Shown piece by piece: positions 17,345 to 27,400 of a stretch of 64,000 nucleotides of DNA. The position numbers and the translations under genes are program-made. The notes under the pieces are model-generated. The model was given only the letters and a program-made list of their open reading frames with translations. It did no database searches and was not told the origin of the DNA. Position 1 is the stretch's first letter, and every line of letters begins with the position of its first letter. The DNA is taken from positions 1 through 64,000 of the forward strand of contig JAJYLB010000016.1 of assembly GCA_021788095.1 (NCBI GenBank). Reading direction: 5' to 3'. This DNA is from Acidobacteriota bacterium. GTDB lineage: Bacteria; Acidobacteriota; Terriglobia; Acidiferrales; UBA7541.

Positions 17345-18517
17345 ATGCGCTGGCTTGCGGCAATCGCGTTGCTGATCGCCGTGCTTGCCGCGGGAAGCAG
17401 TGCGGCTTGGTTGGCCTACCAGTGGCGCACGCCCTACCGCGGCTATAGCGGCCCGGCGGCGGTGGTCGACATTCCGCGCGGAGCCAGCACCAGCCAGATT
17501 GGCGGCGCGCTCGCGCGCGCGGGAGTGGTACGGAGCGCGCTGGCCTTCGACGTCTGGAGCCGGTGGCGCCACGAAACGAAGCTGGAGGCGGGCGAATATC
17601 GCTTCGATCGCCCCATGACTCCTCTCGAAGTGTTCCGCCAGGTGGCGGAAGGGCAGGTGTGGGTGGTGAGCTTGACGGTACCGGAAGGCTGGACGATGTT
17701 CGATATCGCGGATGCCGTCGCGGGAGCCGGCTTGGCGAGCCGCAAGGCTTTCCTCCAGGCAGCGTGCGATCCCGCGCTCATTCGCGATTTCGCGCCTTCC
17801 GCTCCCAGTCTGGAAGGTTTTCTCTTTCCGGCCACCTACCGCTTCCCGCATCAGACGACACCCGAGGCGATTGTCCAGGCCATGGTCGCGCGGTTCCGGG
17901 ATGCGTGGGCCAGCGTGACGCGAAACGATCCGCCGCCCATAGGCTGGAACGCGGAACGAGTGGTAACGTTGGCTTCGCTGGTGGAGGAAGAAACACCCAA
18001 ATTGGAGGAACGGCCTATCATCGCGGGAGTGTTTGGGAACCGGCTGCGGCTCGGTTATCCACTCGAGTGCGATCCCTCGGTCGTCTACGCGCTGAAGCTG
18101 GCTGGCGAGTACGACGGAAAGCTCGAGCCGCCGGACCTGCGCGTCGCCTCTCCCTACAACACATACCTCCATTTCGGCCTCCCACCCGGCCCCATCGGCA
18201 ATCCCGGCACGGCTTCGCTCGAAGCCGCGCTCGCTCCCGCGCACGTCGATTATCTTTATTTCGTCGCCGATGGCGCCGGTGGCCACGCCTTCAGCCGCAC
18301 GCTCGCCGGCCAGCGCCGGAATGTGCGCCGGTACAGGCAGTTCCTGTTGCGGGAGAAGGCGGGGCAGGAGCAAGGGTCCGGAAGGCTCGAGCCCCCCGCG
18401 GCGCGACGGGGCAGGTCTGTTGGGCCGCCGCGCCACCGACTCGCCCGGCGGAAACGTCCTCATACGGGCCCCTCAGCCCGGCCCGCGCGAAGGCCGGCAA
18501 CCGGCGGTGCGCCATGA
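17345..18517 (+). CDS. mltG: Endolytic murein transglycosylase
   Basis: Cleaves nascent glycan strands to set their length; inner-membrane anchored. One N-terminal TM (LAAIALLIAVLAAGSSAAWL) is followed by a LysM-like subdomain (VDIPRGASTSQIGGALARAG) and the YceG catalytic domain with the active-site Glu at about residue 214 in ASLVEEE, then the motifs LECDPSVVYAL, SPYNTYLHFGLPPGPIGNPG and YLYFVADGAGGHAFS. The final 50 residues are an extra basic, Pro/Arg-rich tail after the domain. The stop overlaps the next ATG (ATGA). Confidence 0.95.
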   Translation: MRWLAAIALLIAVLAAGSSAAWLAYQWRTPYRGYSGPAAVVDIPRGASTSQIGGALARAGVVRSALAFDVWSRWRHETKLEAGEYRFDRPMTPLEVFRQVAEGQVWVVSLTVPEGWTMFDIADAVAGAGLASRKAFLQAACDPALIRDFAPSAPSLEGFLFPATYRFPHQTTPEAIVQAMVARFRDAWASVTRNDPPPIGWNAERVVTLASLVEEETPKLEERPIIAGVFGNRLRLGYPLECDPSVVYALKLAGEYDGKLEPPDLRVASPYNTYLHFGLPPGPIGNPGTASLEAALAPAHVDYLYFVADGAGGHAFSRTLAGQRRNVRRYRQFLLREKAGQEQGSGRLEPPAARRGRSVGPPRHRLARRKRPHTGPSARPARRPATGGAP

Positions 18518-19068
18518 CGCCAGGCGAGCCGGAGAGCGACCTGATTCTCGAGTTGGCCCGCGAACTGGCGGTGAGCGTCTACACGCCGGCGGAGATCGAG
18601 CAGATTCGCCGGCAGCTACTGGCGAGATGGGGAGCGGAAGGCGGCGCCTCGGCCGAGTACATCGCCGAAGTGCTTCAGGCGGCGGGCCTGCGCGTCCGCC
18701 GGTCGCACGATCCAGGCGCAAGCCGCTATGACGAGGAATTCCACGATCTGCTGCGCTTTGCCACGCTCGAAGACGCCGAGCTGTGTTTGGTTCGCCTGGA
18801 CGACTTGTTGCGGAAATTCCGCGAGCAGGCCGATCGCGAGGGCGAGGAGCGCGTGTTCGAAGTGGCCCGCCTGGGCCGCCGCCGCGCTATGATGATCGCC
18901 CGCAACTCGCATGTGGATGCCGACAAGAGAGCGGAGAAAACCGAAGTGGCGCGCTGGTTCGAAGTCTGGCTGAGGAATCCGGAATCGTTTTTCGACTGGC
19001 TGGAACTGCGGAAGCAAGCCCCGGAGTTCCGCCAGCTCTTCGGCGGCCGGGCCGCCACGCGGTCGTGA
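18514..19068 (+). CDS. Conserved-looking hypothetical protein, translationally coupled to mltG
   Basis: 184 residues with ATG overlapping the mltG stop. No signal peptide or TM segment. Mostly helical and charged; an AEYIAEVLQAAGLRV segment, a central ARLGRRRAMMIARNSHVDADKR segment and a WFEVWLRNPESFFDWLELRK region give it a distinctive but unrecognised pattern. It is followed 4 nt later by another unknown gene. The tight coupling suggests a cytoplasmic role tied to the mltG operon; function unknown. Confidence 0.75.
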   Translation: MTPGEPESDLILELARELAVSVYTPAEIEQIRRQLLARWGAEGGASAEYIAEVLQAAGLRVRRSHDPGASRYDEEFHDLLRFATLEDAELCLVRLDDLLRKFREQADREGEERVFEVARLGRRRAMMIARNSHVDADKRAEKTEVARWFEVWLRNPESFFDWLELRKQAPEFRQLFGGRAATRS

Positions 19069-19072
19069 CCCG

Positions 19073-19624
19073 ATGCTGCGCTTGACAGTCGAGCCGCTGG
19101 ACCTCGGTCCGGACGTCCGGGCCGTGCAGTTGGAGTTGGTCGACCCGGAAAAGGAGGAGCCGGCGGCCGGGAGCGAGGCAGCCGCGGTCTGGGCCCGCGC
19201 GCTCGTCTCGCTGGCGGGAGAGGAGCCTTGCGGAGTGGACTTCTTCGCCCACCTCGATCGCGTCGAGCAGTTCGTGAAGGGCGAAGACCTCGAGTCTCGG
19301 AAGACGTCGGCCGGCGGGATCGTCGTGACGGAGAAGGATCCCGACGCCCTGGCGCGGCTGTTCGAGCGGTTCGAAGCGGAAACCTTCGGCTTCCGTGCCG
19401 GCGCGGCAGTGGACCAGGGCGACGCGGAACTCGAAGGCGACCTGCGGCGCCGAGGACTCGATGCCTATCATCGAGCGTACGCGCGCTACGCCTTCTGCGC
19501 GATCTGCGACCTGGCTTCCGGCTCGATCACCCTCGTGAGCGATCGGCTATGGGCTTCGGAGGTGTCTCGCCGCCTGCGCCCCGCGCTGAAGCAAGTTTCC
19601 GTAGCCGTGGAAATGCTGATGTAG
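19073..19624 (+). CDS. Hypothetical protein in the mltG-lipoprotein operon
   Basis: 183 residues, soluble, acidic and without signal peptide. Visible features are an acidic N-terminal beta-rich part and a C-terminal segment with two Cys (YAFCAICDLASG) ending in VEMLM. No family recognised. The stop codon directly abuts the ATG of the following lipoprotein gene, so the genes are co-transcribed. Confidence 0.7.
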   Translation: MLRLTVEPLDLGPDVRAVQLELVDPEKEEPAAGSEAAAVWARALVSLAGEEPCGVDFFAHLDRVEQFVKGEDLESRKTSAGGIVVTEKDPDALARLFERFEAETFGFRAGAAVDQGDAELEGDLRRRGLDAYHRAYARYAFCAICDLASGSITLVSDRLWASEVSRRLRPALKQVSVAVEMLM

Positions 19625-20503
19625 ATGCGAATTTCGAAGCTGCCATGGGTCTTGTGCGCCGCCATCCTGGTGCTGCTGGCCGGGTGCGTCAGCCGGACGC
19701 GGCGGGTGTCGCCGCCGGGAGGCGTGCTCCAGCCGGCTTTAGAGGCGTCGAAAGCGGAGTTGATTCAGCGGTACAACCGGCAAGCGGGAGCGGTGCAAGG
19801 CCTCAATGCAGCGGCCAGACTCGAAGCCGAAACCGGTTCGGCCTTCTCGGGCGTCATTAAACAGTACAGGCAAATCAGCGCCTTGCTCCTGGCCGAGCGG
19901 CCGGCGCAGCTCCGCGTGGTGGGGCAGGCGCCCGTGGTCGGCACCGACCTTTTCGACATGGTGAGCGACGGCGTGACGTTTCGTATGTACGTTCCTTCGA
20001 AACACGAGTTCCTGACGGGCCCCGCGCGGCTCGAGCGGCCCGGCAAACGCACGCTCGAAAATCTGCGCCCGCAGCCGATCTTCGACGCGCTGATCTGGCC
20101 GGCGATCGCCCCGGGCGAGCCCGTCACGATCGAAGAGGAAGACGTCGAGCAGCCGCCCTCGCGCGACTACGTGCTCACCGTGCTTCGCGGCGCCGGACCT
20201 TCCCTCGCCATCCGGCGCCGCATCTGGTTCGACCGGTCGGACTTGCGCGTCAGCCGGAGGGAAACCTACGAGCCGGATGGCCGGCTGGAATCGGACGTCC
20301 GGTACGGGGATTGGCGAGGGGCGGGCGGAGGGCTCGAGTTCCCGCGCCGGATCGCCCTCTCCCAGCCGAGCGAAGACTACCGCCTCGAGATCGATGTGAC
20401 GCGCGTGACGCTCAACTCGCCGCTGCCCGATTCCCGGTTCCAGTTGCGGCAGCCGGCGGGAACCAAACTCATCGAGGTAGCGAAAGGCGGGGGGAAACCG
20501 TGA
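19625..20503 (+). CDS. Lipoprotein with LolB/LolA-like or DUF4292-like fold
   Basis: 292 residues. A lipoprotein signal peptide ends in LLAGC (Cys about residue 21), so it is lipid-modified. The mature part (LNAAARLEAETGS, then FSGVIKQYRQIS, LRVVGQAPVVGTDLFDMVSDG and VTFRMYVPSKHEFLTG) has the strand order of the LolA/LolB superfamily of lipoprotein-binding half-barrels. The GTGA overlap couples it to an ABC permease. A role as an outer-membrane acceptor or as the partner lipoprotein of the exporter is inferred from context, not shown. Confidence 0.75.
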   Translation: MRISKLPWVLCAAILVLLAGCVSRTRRVSPPGGVLQPALEASKAELIQRYNRQAGAVQGLNAAARLEAETGSAFSGVIKQYRQISALLLAERPAQLRVVGQAPVVGTDLFDMVSDGVTFRMYVPSKHEFLTGPARLERPGKRTLENLRPQPIFDALIWPAIAPGEPVTIEEEDVEQPPSRDYVLTVLRGAGPSLAIRRRIWFDRSDLRVSRRETYEPDGRLESDVRYGDWRGAGGGLEFPRRIALSQPSEDYRLEIDVTRVTLNSPLPDSRFQLRQPAGTKLIEVAKGGGKP

Positions 20504-21600
20504 TCGGGCACTTGGTTTGGAAGAACGCGCTGCACCGGCCCCTGCGTACCGCGCTGGGCGTCCTGGCGGTAGGCGTCGAAGTTTCCCTGGTGCTGTTGAT
20601 CGTCGGGCTGACGCACGGCATGCTGCACGACGTGGCCAAGAGGATCGAGGGCGTCGGCGCCGACATCATGGTGCAGCCGCCGTCGGCCTCGGTGTTCCTG
20701 GCCTTCAGCGGGGCGCCCATGCCCGAGGCGCTGGGCAGCCGGCTCGCCGAGCTGGCCCACGTCAAGGCGGTCGCGCCGGTCCTGCTGCAACTGAGTTCTT
20801 CGGGCGGCCTGGACATCGTCTACGGTATCGATCCTGCGAGTTTCCGCGCGGTTTCCGACGGCTTCTTCTTTCTCCAGGGACACGGCCTCGAGAAACCCGA
20901 CGACGTGCTGGTGGACGACTGGTACGCTCGCGCCAAGCACCTCAAGGCGGGCGATACCCTCCACCTCCTCGGCCACAATTTCCACGTGGCGGGCGTGGTC
21001 GGGCACGGAAAAGGAGCGCGGGTATTCGTCGAGCTGCACACGCTGCAGCAGATCACCGGGTCGCCCGGCAAGGCGTCGCTCTTCTTCGTCAAATGCGACC
21101 AGCGCTCGTCGACCAACGACGTGATCGGCGAGATCGCTACGCTGCTCCCGCGCTACCAGATCCGCCCCTTGCAGAATTACCTCTCCCTGATGACCCAGAC
21201 CACCGTGCCTGGATTGAATACCTTCGTCTACTCCATGATCGCGCTGGCCGGCGCCATCGGGTTCCTCGTGATTTTCCTCTCCATGTACACCACCATTGTC
21301 GAGCGGACGCGCGATATCGGCGTCCTGAAATCGCTCGGAGCGTCGAAGGGCTACATCGTGAAGGCCCTTCTCGGGGAGACGACCCTCGTCTGCCTGGGCG
21401 GCATCGTGGTGGGCATTGGGATGAGCTATGGCGGCCAGTTCCTCCTGCGCGACCTTTTCCCCACCCTGACGATTCTGATCACGCCGGGATGGATCCTGCG
21501 CGCCGCGGCCCTGGCTATCGGGGCCGGCCTCTGCGGGACCTCGTACCCCGCCTGGGTTGCCAGCCGCAAGGATCCCGTGGAAGCGTTAGCATATTCGTAG
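20500..21600 (+). CDS. ABC transporter permease, MacB/LolCE-like
   Basis: 366 residues from GTG 20500, overlapping the lipoprotein stop by 4 nt. TM1 (TALGVLAVGVEVSLVLLIVGL) is followed by a periplasmic domain of about 210 residues (MacB_PCD type) and an FtsX block of three TMs with the coupling-helix motif RTRDIGVLKSLGAS. Length and topology match one LolC/LolE or MacB-type subunit. The cognate ATPase is likely the one at 21794, separated by about 190 nt of repeats. Confidence 0.88.
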   Translation: MIGHLVWKNALHRPLRTALGVLAVGVEVSLVLLIVGLTHGMLHDVAKRIEGVGADIMVQPPSASVFLAFSGAPMPEALGSRLAELAHVKAVAPVLLQLSSSGGLDIVYGIDPASFRAVSDGFFFLQGHGLEKPDDVLVDDWYARAKHLKAGDTLHLLGHNFHVAGVVGHGKGARVFVELHTLQQITGSPGKASLFFVKCDQRSSTNDVIGEIATLLPRYQIRPLQNYLSLMTQTTVPGLNTFVYSMIALAGAIGFLVIFLSMYTTIVERTRDIGVLKSLGASKGYIVKALLGETTLVCLGGIVVGIGMSYGGQFLLRDLFPTLTILITPGWILRAAALAIGAGLCGTSYPAWVASRKDPVEALAYS

Positions 21601-21793
21601 GGGGTGGCGAGTGTGGTGCCGGGCGGCACCTGTCCCGACGCAGTCGGGAGCCCGGCACGTCGCGTCGCGCGACACCACCATCTCCCTAGGGGGTGGCTGT
21701 CGTAGCGCCGGGCTTTAGCCCGGCACGCCCCGCGAACCCCTTCGCGTCGCGCGGCGCGAGCATCTCGCTAGGGGGTGGCCAGAGAAGGAGCAG
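21601..21793. repeat. Palindrome-rich spacer with three GGGGGTGGC motifs
   Basis: TAGGGGGTGGC is repeated three times (about 21599, 21688 and 21769), spaced 81-89 nt, with GCCGGGCTTTAGCCCGGC-type palindromes between them. It separates the permease and ATPase genes of one transporter. It could be an inserted pair of REP units. Confidence 0.6.
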
Positions 21794-22531
21794 ATGGATA
21801 GAATAAGCGTGGCCGTACGTCGAACCGGGGCGGCCGGAGCGGCGGTCTTGGAACCCATCGTCAAAACCGAAGACCTGTGGAAAATCTATCGCTCGGGCAA
21901 GGTGGATGTCGCCGCGTTGCGCGGCGTCCAGTGCGAAGTCCTGCCCGGCGAATTCATCGCGGTGATGGGTCCTTCGGGCTGCGGCAAATCCACTTTGCTG
22001 CACGTCATCGGCGGACTCGCCCAAGCGACCCGGGGGCGCGTCCTGCTGGACGGGAACGACTTGACGAGAATGAGCGACGCCGCCAGAACCATGCTGCGGC
22101 GTCATAAGGTCGGGTTCGTTTTCCAGCGCTTCAACCTCCTCCCCGCTCTCGATGCCCGCGGCAACATCGCCATCGCCCAGCACATTCACGGCGATGGGTT
22201 CGATCCACACCGCTTCGACACCGTTACGCGCTTGCTGGGAATCTCCGACCGCCTCCATCACCGGCCCGCGGAACTCTCCGGTGGGGAACAGCAGCGGGTA
22301 GCGATCGCGCGGGCGATCATCAACGAGCCCAAGATCCTGCTGGCCGACGAGCCCACCGGCAATCTGGACACGAAAAGCTCGGAATCGGTCCTCCGTATGT
22401 TGCGGAAACTCAACCAGGACCTCGGCCAGACCGTCATCCTAATCACCCACAACCCGGAGGCCGCCTCCTACGCCCACCGCGTGCTGCACATGCGCGACGG
22501 GCAGATCGTCGACGGCATTCCCGTCGATTGA
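21794..22531 (+). CDS. ABC transporter ATP-binding protein, LolD/MacB-like
   Basis: 245 residues. Walker [10 protein letters not shown] (about residue 59), Q-loop [17 protein letters not shown], signature [14 protein letters not shown], Walker [13 protein letters not shown] and switch His in LITHNP. These match the LolD/MacB/FtsE subgroup. It energises lipoprotein, lipid or peptide extraction with the permease at 20500. An extra 25-residue N-terminal extension precedes the nucleotide-binding domain, so a later start near [10 protein letters not shown] is possible. Confidence 0.95.
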   Translation: MDRISVAVRRTGAAGAAVLEPIVKTEDLWKIYRSGKVDVAALRGVQCEVLPGEFIAVMGPSGCGKSTLLHVIGGLAQATRGRVLLDGNDLTRMSDAARTMLRRHKVGFVFQRFNLLPALDARGNIAIAQHIHGDGFDPHRFDTVTRLLGISDRLHHRPAELSGGEQQRVAIARAIINEPKILLADEPTGNLDTKSSESVLRMLRKLNQDLGQTVILITHNPEAASYAHRVLHMRDGQIVDGIPVD

Positions 22532-22543
22532 CACTCGACCGAG

Positions 22544-22963
22544 ATGAGGAAGTTCTGGCGTTTGCTGTCACGCGTGGTCTTCTGGTCGTACGAGCGCGGC
22601 AGTCTGCCGTACGACCTGATGGTCATCGCCATCCTGGTGTTCGTTCTCCTCACCCCGCGCTCCTGGTATCACGACCGCCCCGAGACCGCCCGCGTCGCCA
22701 GCGCCGATACCTCCGGGCGGATACAGCTCGTCGACGTCAACGCCTCCAGCCACATCGAGCTGTTCCGTATTGATGCCTCCCTCCTCAACCAGCCTCCCTC
22801 CCAACTCGAGCAGGAAACGCGCCAGGTGCTCGATCGCGGCGTCACCAGCCTCCACGGACGCTCGTTCGAAATCGTGGCAATCGACCCGGATCGCGACGGG
22901 CAAGGGCGCGTGACCGGCTACGACGTGCGGGTCAAACCATCTTCGCCTTCCCCCTCCCGCTAG
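22544..22963 (+). CDS. One-TM protein of unknown function in the exporter cluster
   Basis: 139 residues. One TM (DLMVIAILVFVLL, about residues 24-36) is followed by a periplasmic domain with strands IQLVDVNASS, HIELFRIDASLL and SFEIVAIDPDRDGQGRVTGYDVRV. It starts 12 nt after the ABC ATPase gene, so it is probably in the same operon and might be an accessory periplasmic subunit. No family recognised. Confidence 0.7.
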   Translation: MRKFWRLLSRVVFWSYERGSLPYDLMVIAILVFVLLTPRSWYHDRPETARVASADTSGRIQLVDVNASSHIELFRIDASLLNQPPSQLEQETRQVLDRGVTSLHGRSFEIVAIDPDRDGQGRVTGYDVRVKPSSPSPSR

Positions 22964-23056
22964 AATTCCCGCCTCCTCTGCCTCCCTGCTTATCCGCCTC
23001 CCTGCCTCACGCCAACGCCGTGCTATCATTGAGGCGTCGAGCGACGGGAGATTTGT

Positions 23057-23758
23057 TTGCATTTCGTTAGAAGCAGTCTGACGGGACTTATCTGTCTTCT
23101 TTCCCTTGTTTCGGGCCGGCCGCAGGCGAAGCCGGAACACCGCGTGTGGACCCTTCGGACCGTCCTGCGCCAACTCAACAATCAGGCGGCGACCTTTCGC
23201 ACCCTTTCCGCCGAGGTCCAGCGCACCAAGGTAACCGTGGTGGTGAACGACCGCTCCACCGAGTCGGGCATGTTCTACGTTCTGCGCGACGGCAAGATGC
23301 GCCTGAACCTGACCAAGCCCGACCCGCGGACCATCCTGCGCGTGGGCGATACCCTCTACGATTACAACCCGCTGATCAGCCAAGTGGCCGAATACAACCT
23401 CGCGAAGCACCGCGAGTTGGTGGACCAGTTTCTCCTGCTGGGCTTCGGCACGTCGGCCAAGCAGCTCGAAAAGGCCTACCTGATCTCCCTCGGCGGCGAG
23501 CAGACCCTGGACGACCGCAAATCCCTCGTGCTCGACCTCACTCCCAAGTCCGAGCAGGTCCGCAATCAGATCGCCCGGATCGAGTTGTGGATCGACGAAT
23601 CCGGCTGGCTGCCCCTCGAGCAGAAGTTCTACGAGGCGGGCACGCAAGACTACTTCACCATCACCTACTCCAACATCGTGCGAAACGCCGCCCTCGGTTC
23701 CGCCCTCTTCAAACCCAAATGGCCCAAGGGGACCAAGAAGATCAAGCCGCAAGTGTGA
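23057..23758 (+). CDS. LolA-like periplasmic outer-membrane lipoprotein carrier
   Basis: 233 residues from TTG, with a hydrophobic signal-peptide core (LTGLICLLSLVSG). The mature sequence follows LolA order: helix TLRTVLRQLNNQAATFRTLS, strand GMFYVLRDGKMRLNLTKPDPR, ILRVGDTLYDYNPLISQV, then IELWIDESGWLPLEQKFYE. LolA shuttles lipoproteins from an inner-membrane LolCDE-type exporter to the outer membrane. Its position next to a LolD-like ATPase, a LolCE-like permease and a LolB-like lipoprotein supports that role here. A possible -10 box TATCAT lies at 23024. Confidence 0.82.
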   Translation: MHFVRSSLTGLICLLSLVSGRPQAKPEHRVWTLRTVLRQLNNQAATFRTLSAEVQRTKVTVVVNDRSTESGMFYVLRDGKMRLNLTKPDPRTILRVGDTLYDYNPLISQVAEYNLAKHRELVDQFLLLGFGTSAKQLEKAYLISLGGEQTLDDRKSLVLDLTPKSEQVRNQIARIELWIDESGWLPLEQKFYEAGTQDYFTITYSNIVRNAALGSALFKPKWPKGTKKIKPQV

Positions 23759-24423
23759 GCCGGATCGAAGCGGTATTGCTCGACTGGGATGGGACGCTGC
23801 TCGATTCCTTCGAAGCCGATGCCGCCGCCTATGGGGAAATGTTCCGCGCGATGGGAATCGCCTGGGACCGGAAAGATCTGGCGCGACACTACTCCCCGGA
23901 TTGGTACCGAGTCTATCGGGCTGCCGGGCTGGGCCGGGCGCGCTGGCGCGAAGCCGACCGCGTCTGGAGGCGCGCCTACGCGCGTTCCGTGCCCGCCCTG
24001 GTTCCCGGCGCGCGCCAAGTGCTGCGTCGGCTCCGCTCCTCCCGCTATCGCCTGGGCTTGGTCACCAGCGGCGATTGCGCGCGCGTGAAGGCGCAGTTGC
24101 GGCGGCTTCGACTGACGGCGGCATTTGCCGCGCGCGTGTGCCACGAGGACACCGAGCGGCGCAAGCCCCATCCCCAGCCCTTGCTCTCCGCCCTGCGCCG
24201 CCTGCGCGTGTCTCCCGGCTCCGCCGTCTACGTGGGCGACGCGCCGGAAGACATCGAGATGGCACGGCGAGCGGGTATGCGCGCGATTGGCGTGCTCAGC
24301 GCCTTTCCCACCGCGGCCCGCCTGCGCGCCACCCGGCCCGAAGCCTTGCTCGATTCCATCGTCGCGTTGCCCGCCCTCCTCCGCCGCTGGGCGGCGCATT
24401 CCCGCGACGCCGGTTCGTGGTAG
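23755..24423 (+). CDS. HAD-superfamily hydrolase (phosphoglycolate-phosphatase-like)
   Basis: 222 residues. GTG 23755 overlaps the LolA-like stop. Motif I DWDGTLLDS with the nucleophilic Asp, a cap domain, motif II VTSGD, motif III Lys in ERRKPHP, and motif IV YVGDAPEDIEMARRAGM are all present. It is a Mg-dependent phosphatase of subfamily IA; phosphoglycolate or a pyrophosphate-type substrate is possible. Its link to the exporter is positional only. Confidence 0.92.
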   Translation: MSRIEAVLLDWDGTLLDSFEADAAAYGEMFRAMGIAWDRKDLARHYSPDWYRVYRAAGLGRARWREADRVWRRAYARSVPALVPGARQVLRRLRSSRYRLGLVTSGDCARVKAQLRRLRLTAAFAARVCHEDTERRKPHPQPLLSALRRLRVSPGSAVYVGDAPEDIEMARRAGMRAIGVLSAFPTAARLRATRPEALLDSIVALPALLRRWAAHSRDAGSW

Positions 24424-24426
24424 GCC

Positions 24427-27400
24427 CTAAAAAACCAACTTCAGCCCAAATTGCACCTGACGCGGCTCAAAAGCCGCCTTGAACCCCAGCGGCTCGGAAG
24501 GATCGAGACCTCGGATGCCGTGCAATCTGTAGGGTCCGTTGAGGAGATCCATCGTTTCCCCGCCAACCTGGAAGGGATTCGGATTGGCAGGGAAGCAGTC
24601 GTTCACCGCGCTGAAATTGACGCGATTGAAAATGTTCCTGCCCTGCACAACGAAGTCGATTCTCCGCCCTGCCTGGCGGTCGAAATAGAATGATTTGGCC
24701 GCCTCCACGTCCAGGGAAAAGAAGTTCGGACCGATTCCGGTGTTCCGCCCCGCATGCCACGGTCGCGCCCACAGCGACTCGCCCACAGTGCCGTTCTGCA
24801 TGCCGGGCACTCGGATGGTAAAGGGAATGCCGCTCCTCAGGAACAACACCGGCGAAATCGTCGCGTCGGCCATCATGTGGGATACGAATCCCCCTCCGGC
24901 CTTGAAGGGGGTCGTGTAGACGGCGTTGGCGACGAAATTGTGCCGGATATCGAAGGTCGAAAGCGCGCGCTCAAGGCCGAGGCGGGTAGGGCGGAAGGGC
25001 ATGAATTCGCTGTTGAAGTCGGTCGTGTCATCCATGGCCTTACTGAAGGTGTAATTCACCTGAAACTGGAGTCCACCGGCAAAGCGCCGGCTCAGCGAGA
25101 CCACAAGCCCATGGTAGATCGAGCTTCCGATCGAGGCTCGAATCCCTTGCTGGGCCAGGTCCGGATTGGTTCGGGTGTAGATCGGACCGGCGAAAGGATC
25201 GATCAGGCCCGTTTCCGTCACGTTCGTATCGAACGGAACTTGCAGGTGAATGCCGTGATACATCTGATAGCCCAGTTCGAGAGCTGTATTGGTTCCCAGT
25301 TGGCGCTCGATGCTGAGGCTCGCCTGGACGGAATAGTTGTTTTGATAGGGCTGCCTGAGGCTGGACACCACTCTGCCGGGCTGCCCTGGTCCGATCTGGA
25401 AACCGGCTGCGATCACGTCAGCGGCCGGAAGTTGTCGGAAGGGAGGCCGTTGGGAACAGAGCCAGGGCTGCTGGGGATCGCAGCCCGCCAGCATCGCCCA
25501 GAGCGTGAGAATGCGGTGGTCTGCCGGACTGAGCGCGGCGGCGACTTGGTTGATGTATCGGCCGGAGTCGTCCAATAGGTTGGCGACGTATGCCACGAAA
25601 AACGGGATGGGCGCTATGAAGACGCCGCCGCCTGCGCGAACGACCGTCTTCTGGTCGCTGCCTGGAGCCCAAGCCAACCCCAGGCGAGGCGAAAGGTAGA
25701 TGCTGCGTGGAACCGGAGCTGAGGGCGCGTAAACATCCACACGGCCGCCGAAATCCAGCGTCAGATTACGGCTCGGCGTCCAGGAATCCTGCGCATATCC
25801 TGCCAGAGGATGCTCCCAGCCGGAAACCTGGGGATTTCCGAATCCCTGCCGGTAGGCGACGGGAATGCCGAGGTCAAAGGCTTCGAGCGCGGTCAAATAG
25901 GTCGCTGGATCTCCGGTCGCGGGCCAGCGGTGGGCGAGGTTGAAATTTAGCAAGGGCACATAGGCGGGAGAGGTCGGCTGGATCAGTCCCCCGACGATCG
26001 GAACGGCGCCGTCCCAGAATTGAAAGTCACCCCCGAAAAACAACTCATTTCGTACGACGTAGTGAAACGGCCGGTAAGAGGCGCCGACCTTCACCGCGTG
26101 CCGGCCTGTGACCATCGCCAAACTGTCTTCGAGTTGGAAGCGGCGTTCGACGACGGAAAACGGCTCGTAGTGCTCGCCTCCAAACTGGCCCAAGCCGGCG
26201 ATTCTGAAGTACGCCGTGTCCGGCGAGACGGGCGTCGAATCCAGGCCGCTGTAGGGCACCACCTGCAAGCGGAGTTGGTTGATCCACCTTGGGCTGAGGA
26301 CATGGTTCCATGCACCTAGGAGCGTGTAGTCCCGCCGATGCCCCAGCGTCGCATCGTCGGGCGCGTTCGAGGGATCCAGCACCTGCATTCGGCTTCCGTT
26401 GTCCTCGGCCAGCGAAAAGCGGAATGTCATGGTGTCGTTGGCGCGGGGCTGGTAGTCGATCCGTGTAACCCCGTTGTGATCTTTCTCCCAATCATCGAAC
26501 GCGCCCGTGTTGGGCACGAGCAGGGCCGCCGCGTTCGGAAAATTGCGGGGATCCAGCAGGAATTGCAGTTGGGCGGCAACGGCCTCGAGCACCGGATCGC
26601 CCGATGCGGCTAGCTGGTTCACGTAGCCCTGTTGCGCGGGGTTGGAGCGGATGCCCTTCGCCGCATCGTTGGTGGCGTAGCTGCGGAACTGAGGGGCGTC
26701 GCTCTTGATGAACTCGTATGCGGTAAAGACGAAGAGCTTGTTCCTGACCAGCGGGCCGCCCGCGGCGAAGCCCGTCACGAGATCCTGCTGGAAGGCTTTT
26801 CCAGGCGCTCTTGGCGCGAAAAAGTTGGTCGCGTCGGTGTACTCATCGTTGAAAAAGGCATGCGCGTTGCCGTGCCAGGTATTGGTGCCGCCCCGGGTTA
26901 CGACGTCGACGGAAGTGCCGGCTGTGAATCCGAACTCTGCTGCAAACGAACTCCGATTCACCTGAAGTTCCTTGATCGAGTCCAGCGGCACATGCGGAGT
27001 GCGCAGAGCCCCCGCGCCCATGTCGTTTTCTCCGCCATCGATGGTGACCAGGTTCTGCCGGCCGTTGCTGCCGCCGATGGAGAATCCCGTACTCTCAAAC
27101 CCTGAAAAACCGGGCGTCTGGGAACGGGGCGCCTCGGAACTGGAGACGCCGGGGAGGGTAAAAATCGAGTCCGTGAATAAACGCGTCAAGTTGGGGAGTT
27201 CGGCGATCTGCCGACGGCCAAGGGTGTTGGCCTGCTGCGTCTGCCCGGCGAGGATGAGGCCGGGTTCTTCCCCCACCACCACCGTGTCGCGCGCCGACCC
27301 CAGTTTCAGGTGGACGTCGTAGTTCACAATCTCACCCACAGATAGGGAAACTGTGGCGGCGAGGGCGGTGAAACCGCTGGCCTCGACTTCCAGCGTGTAC

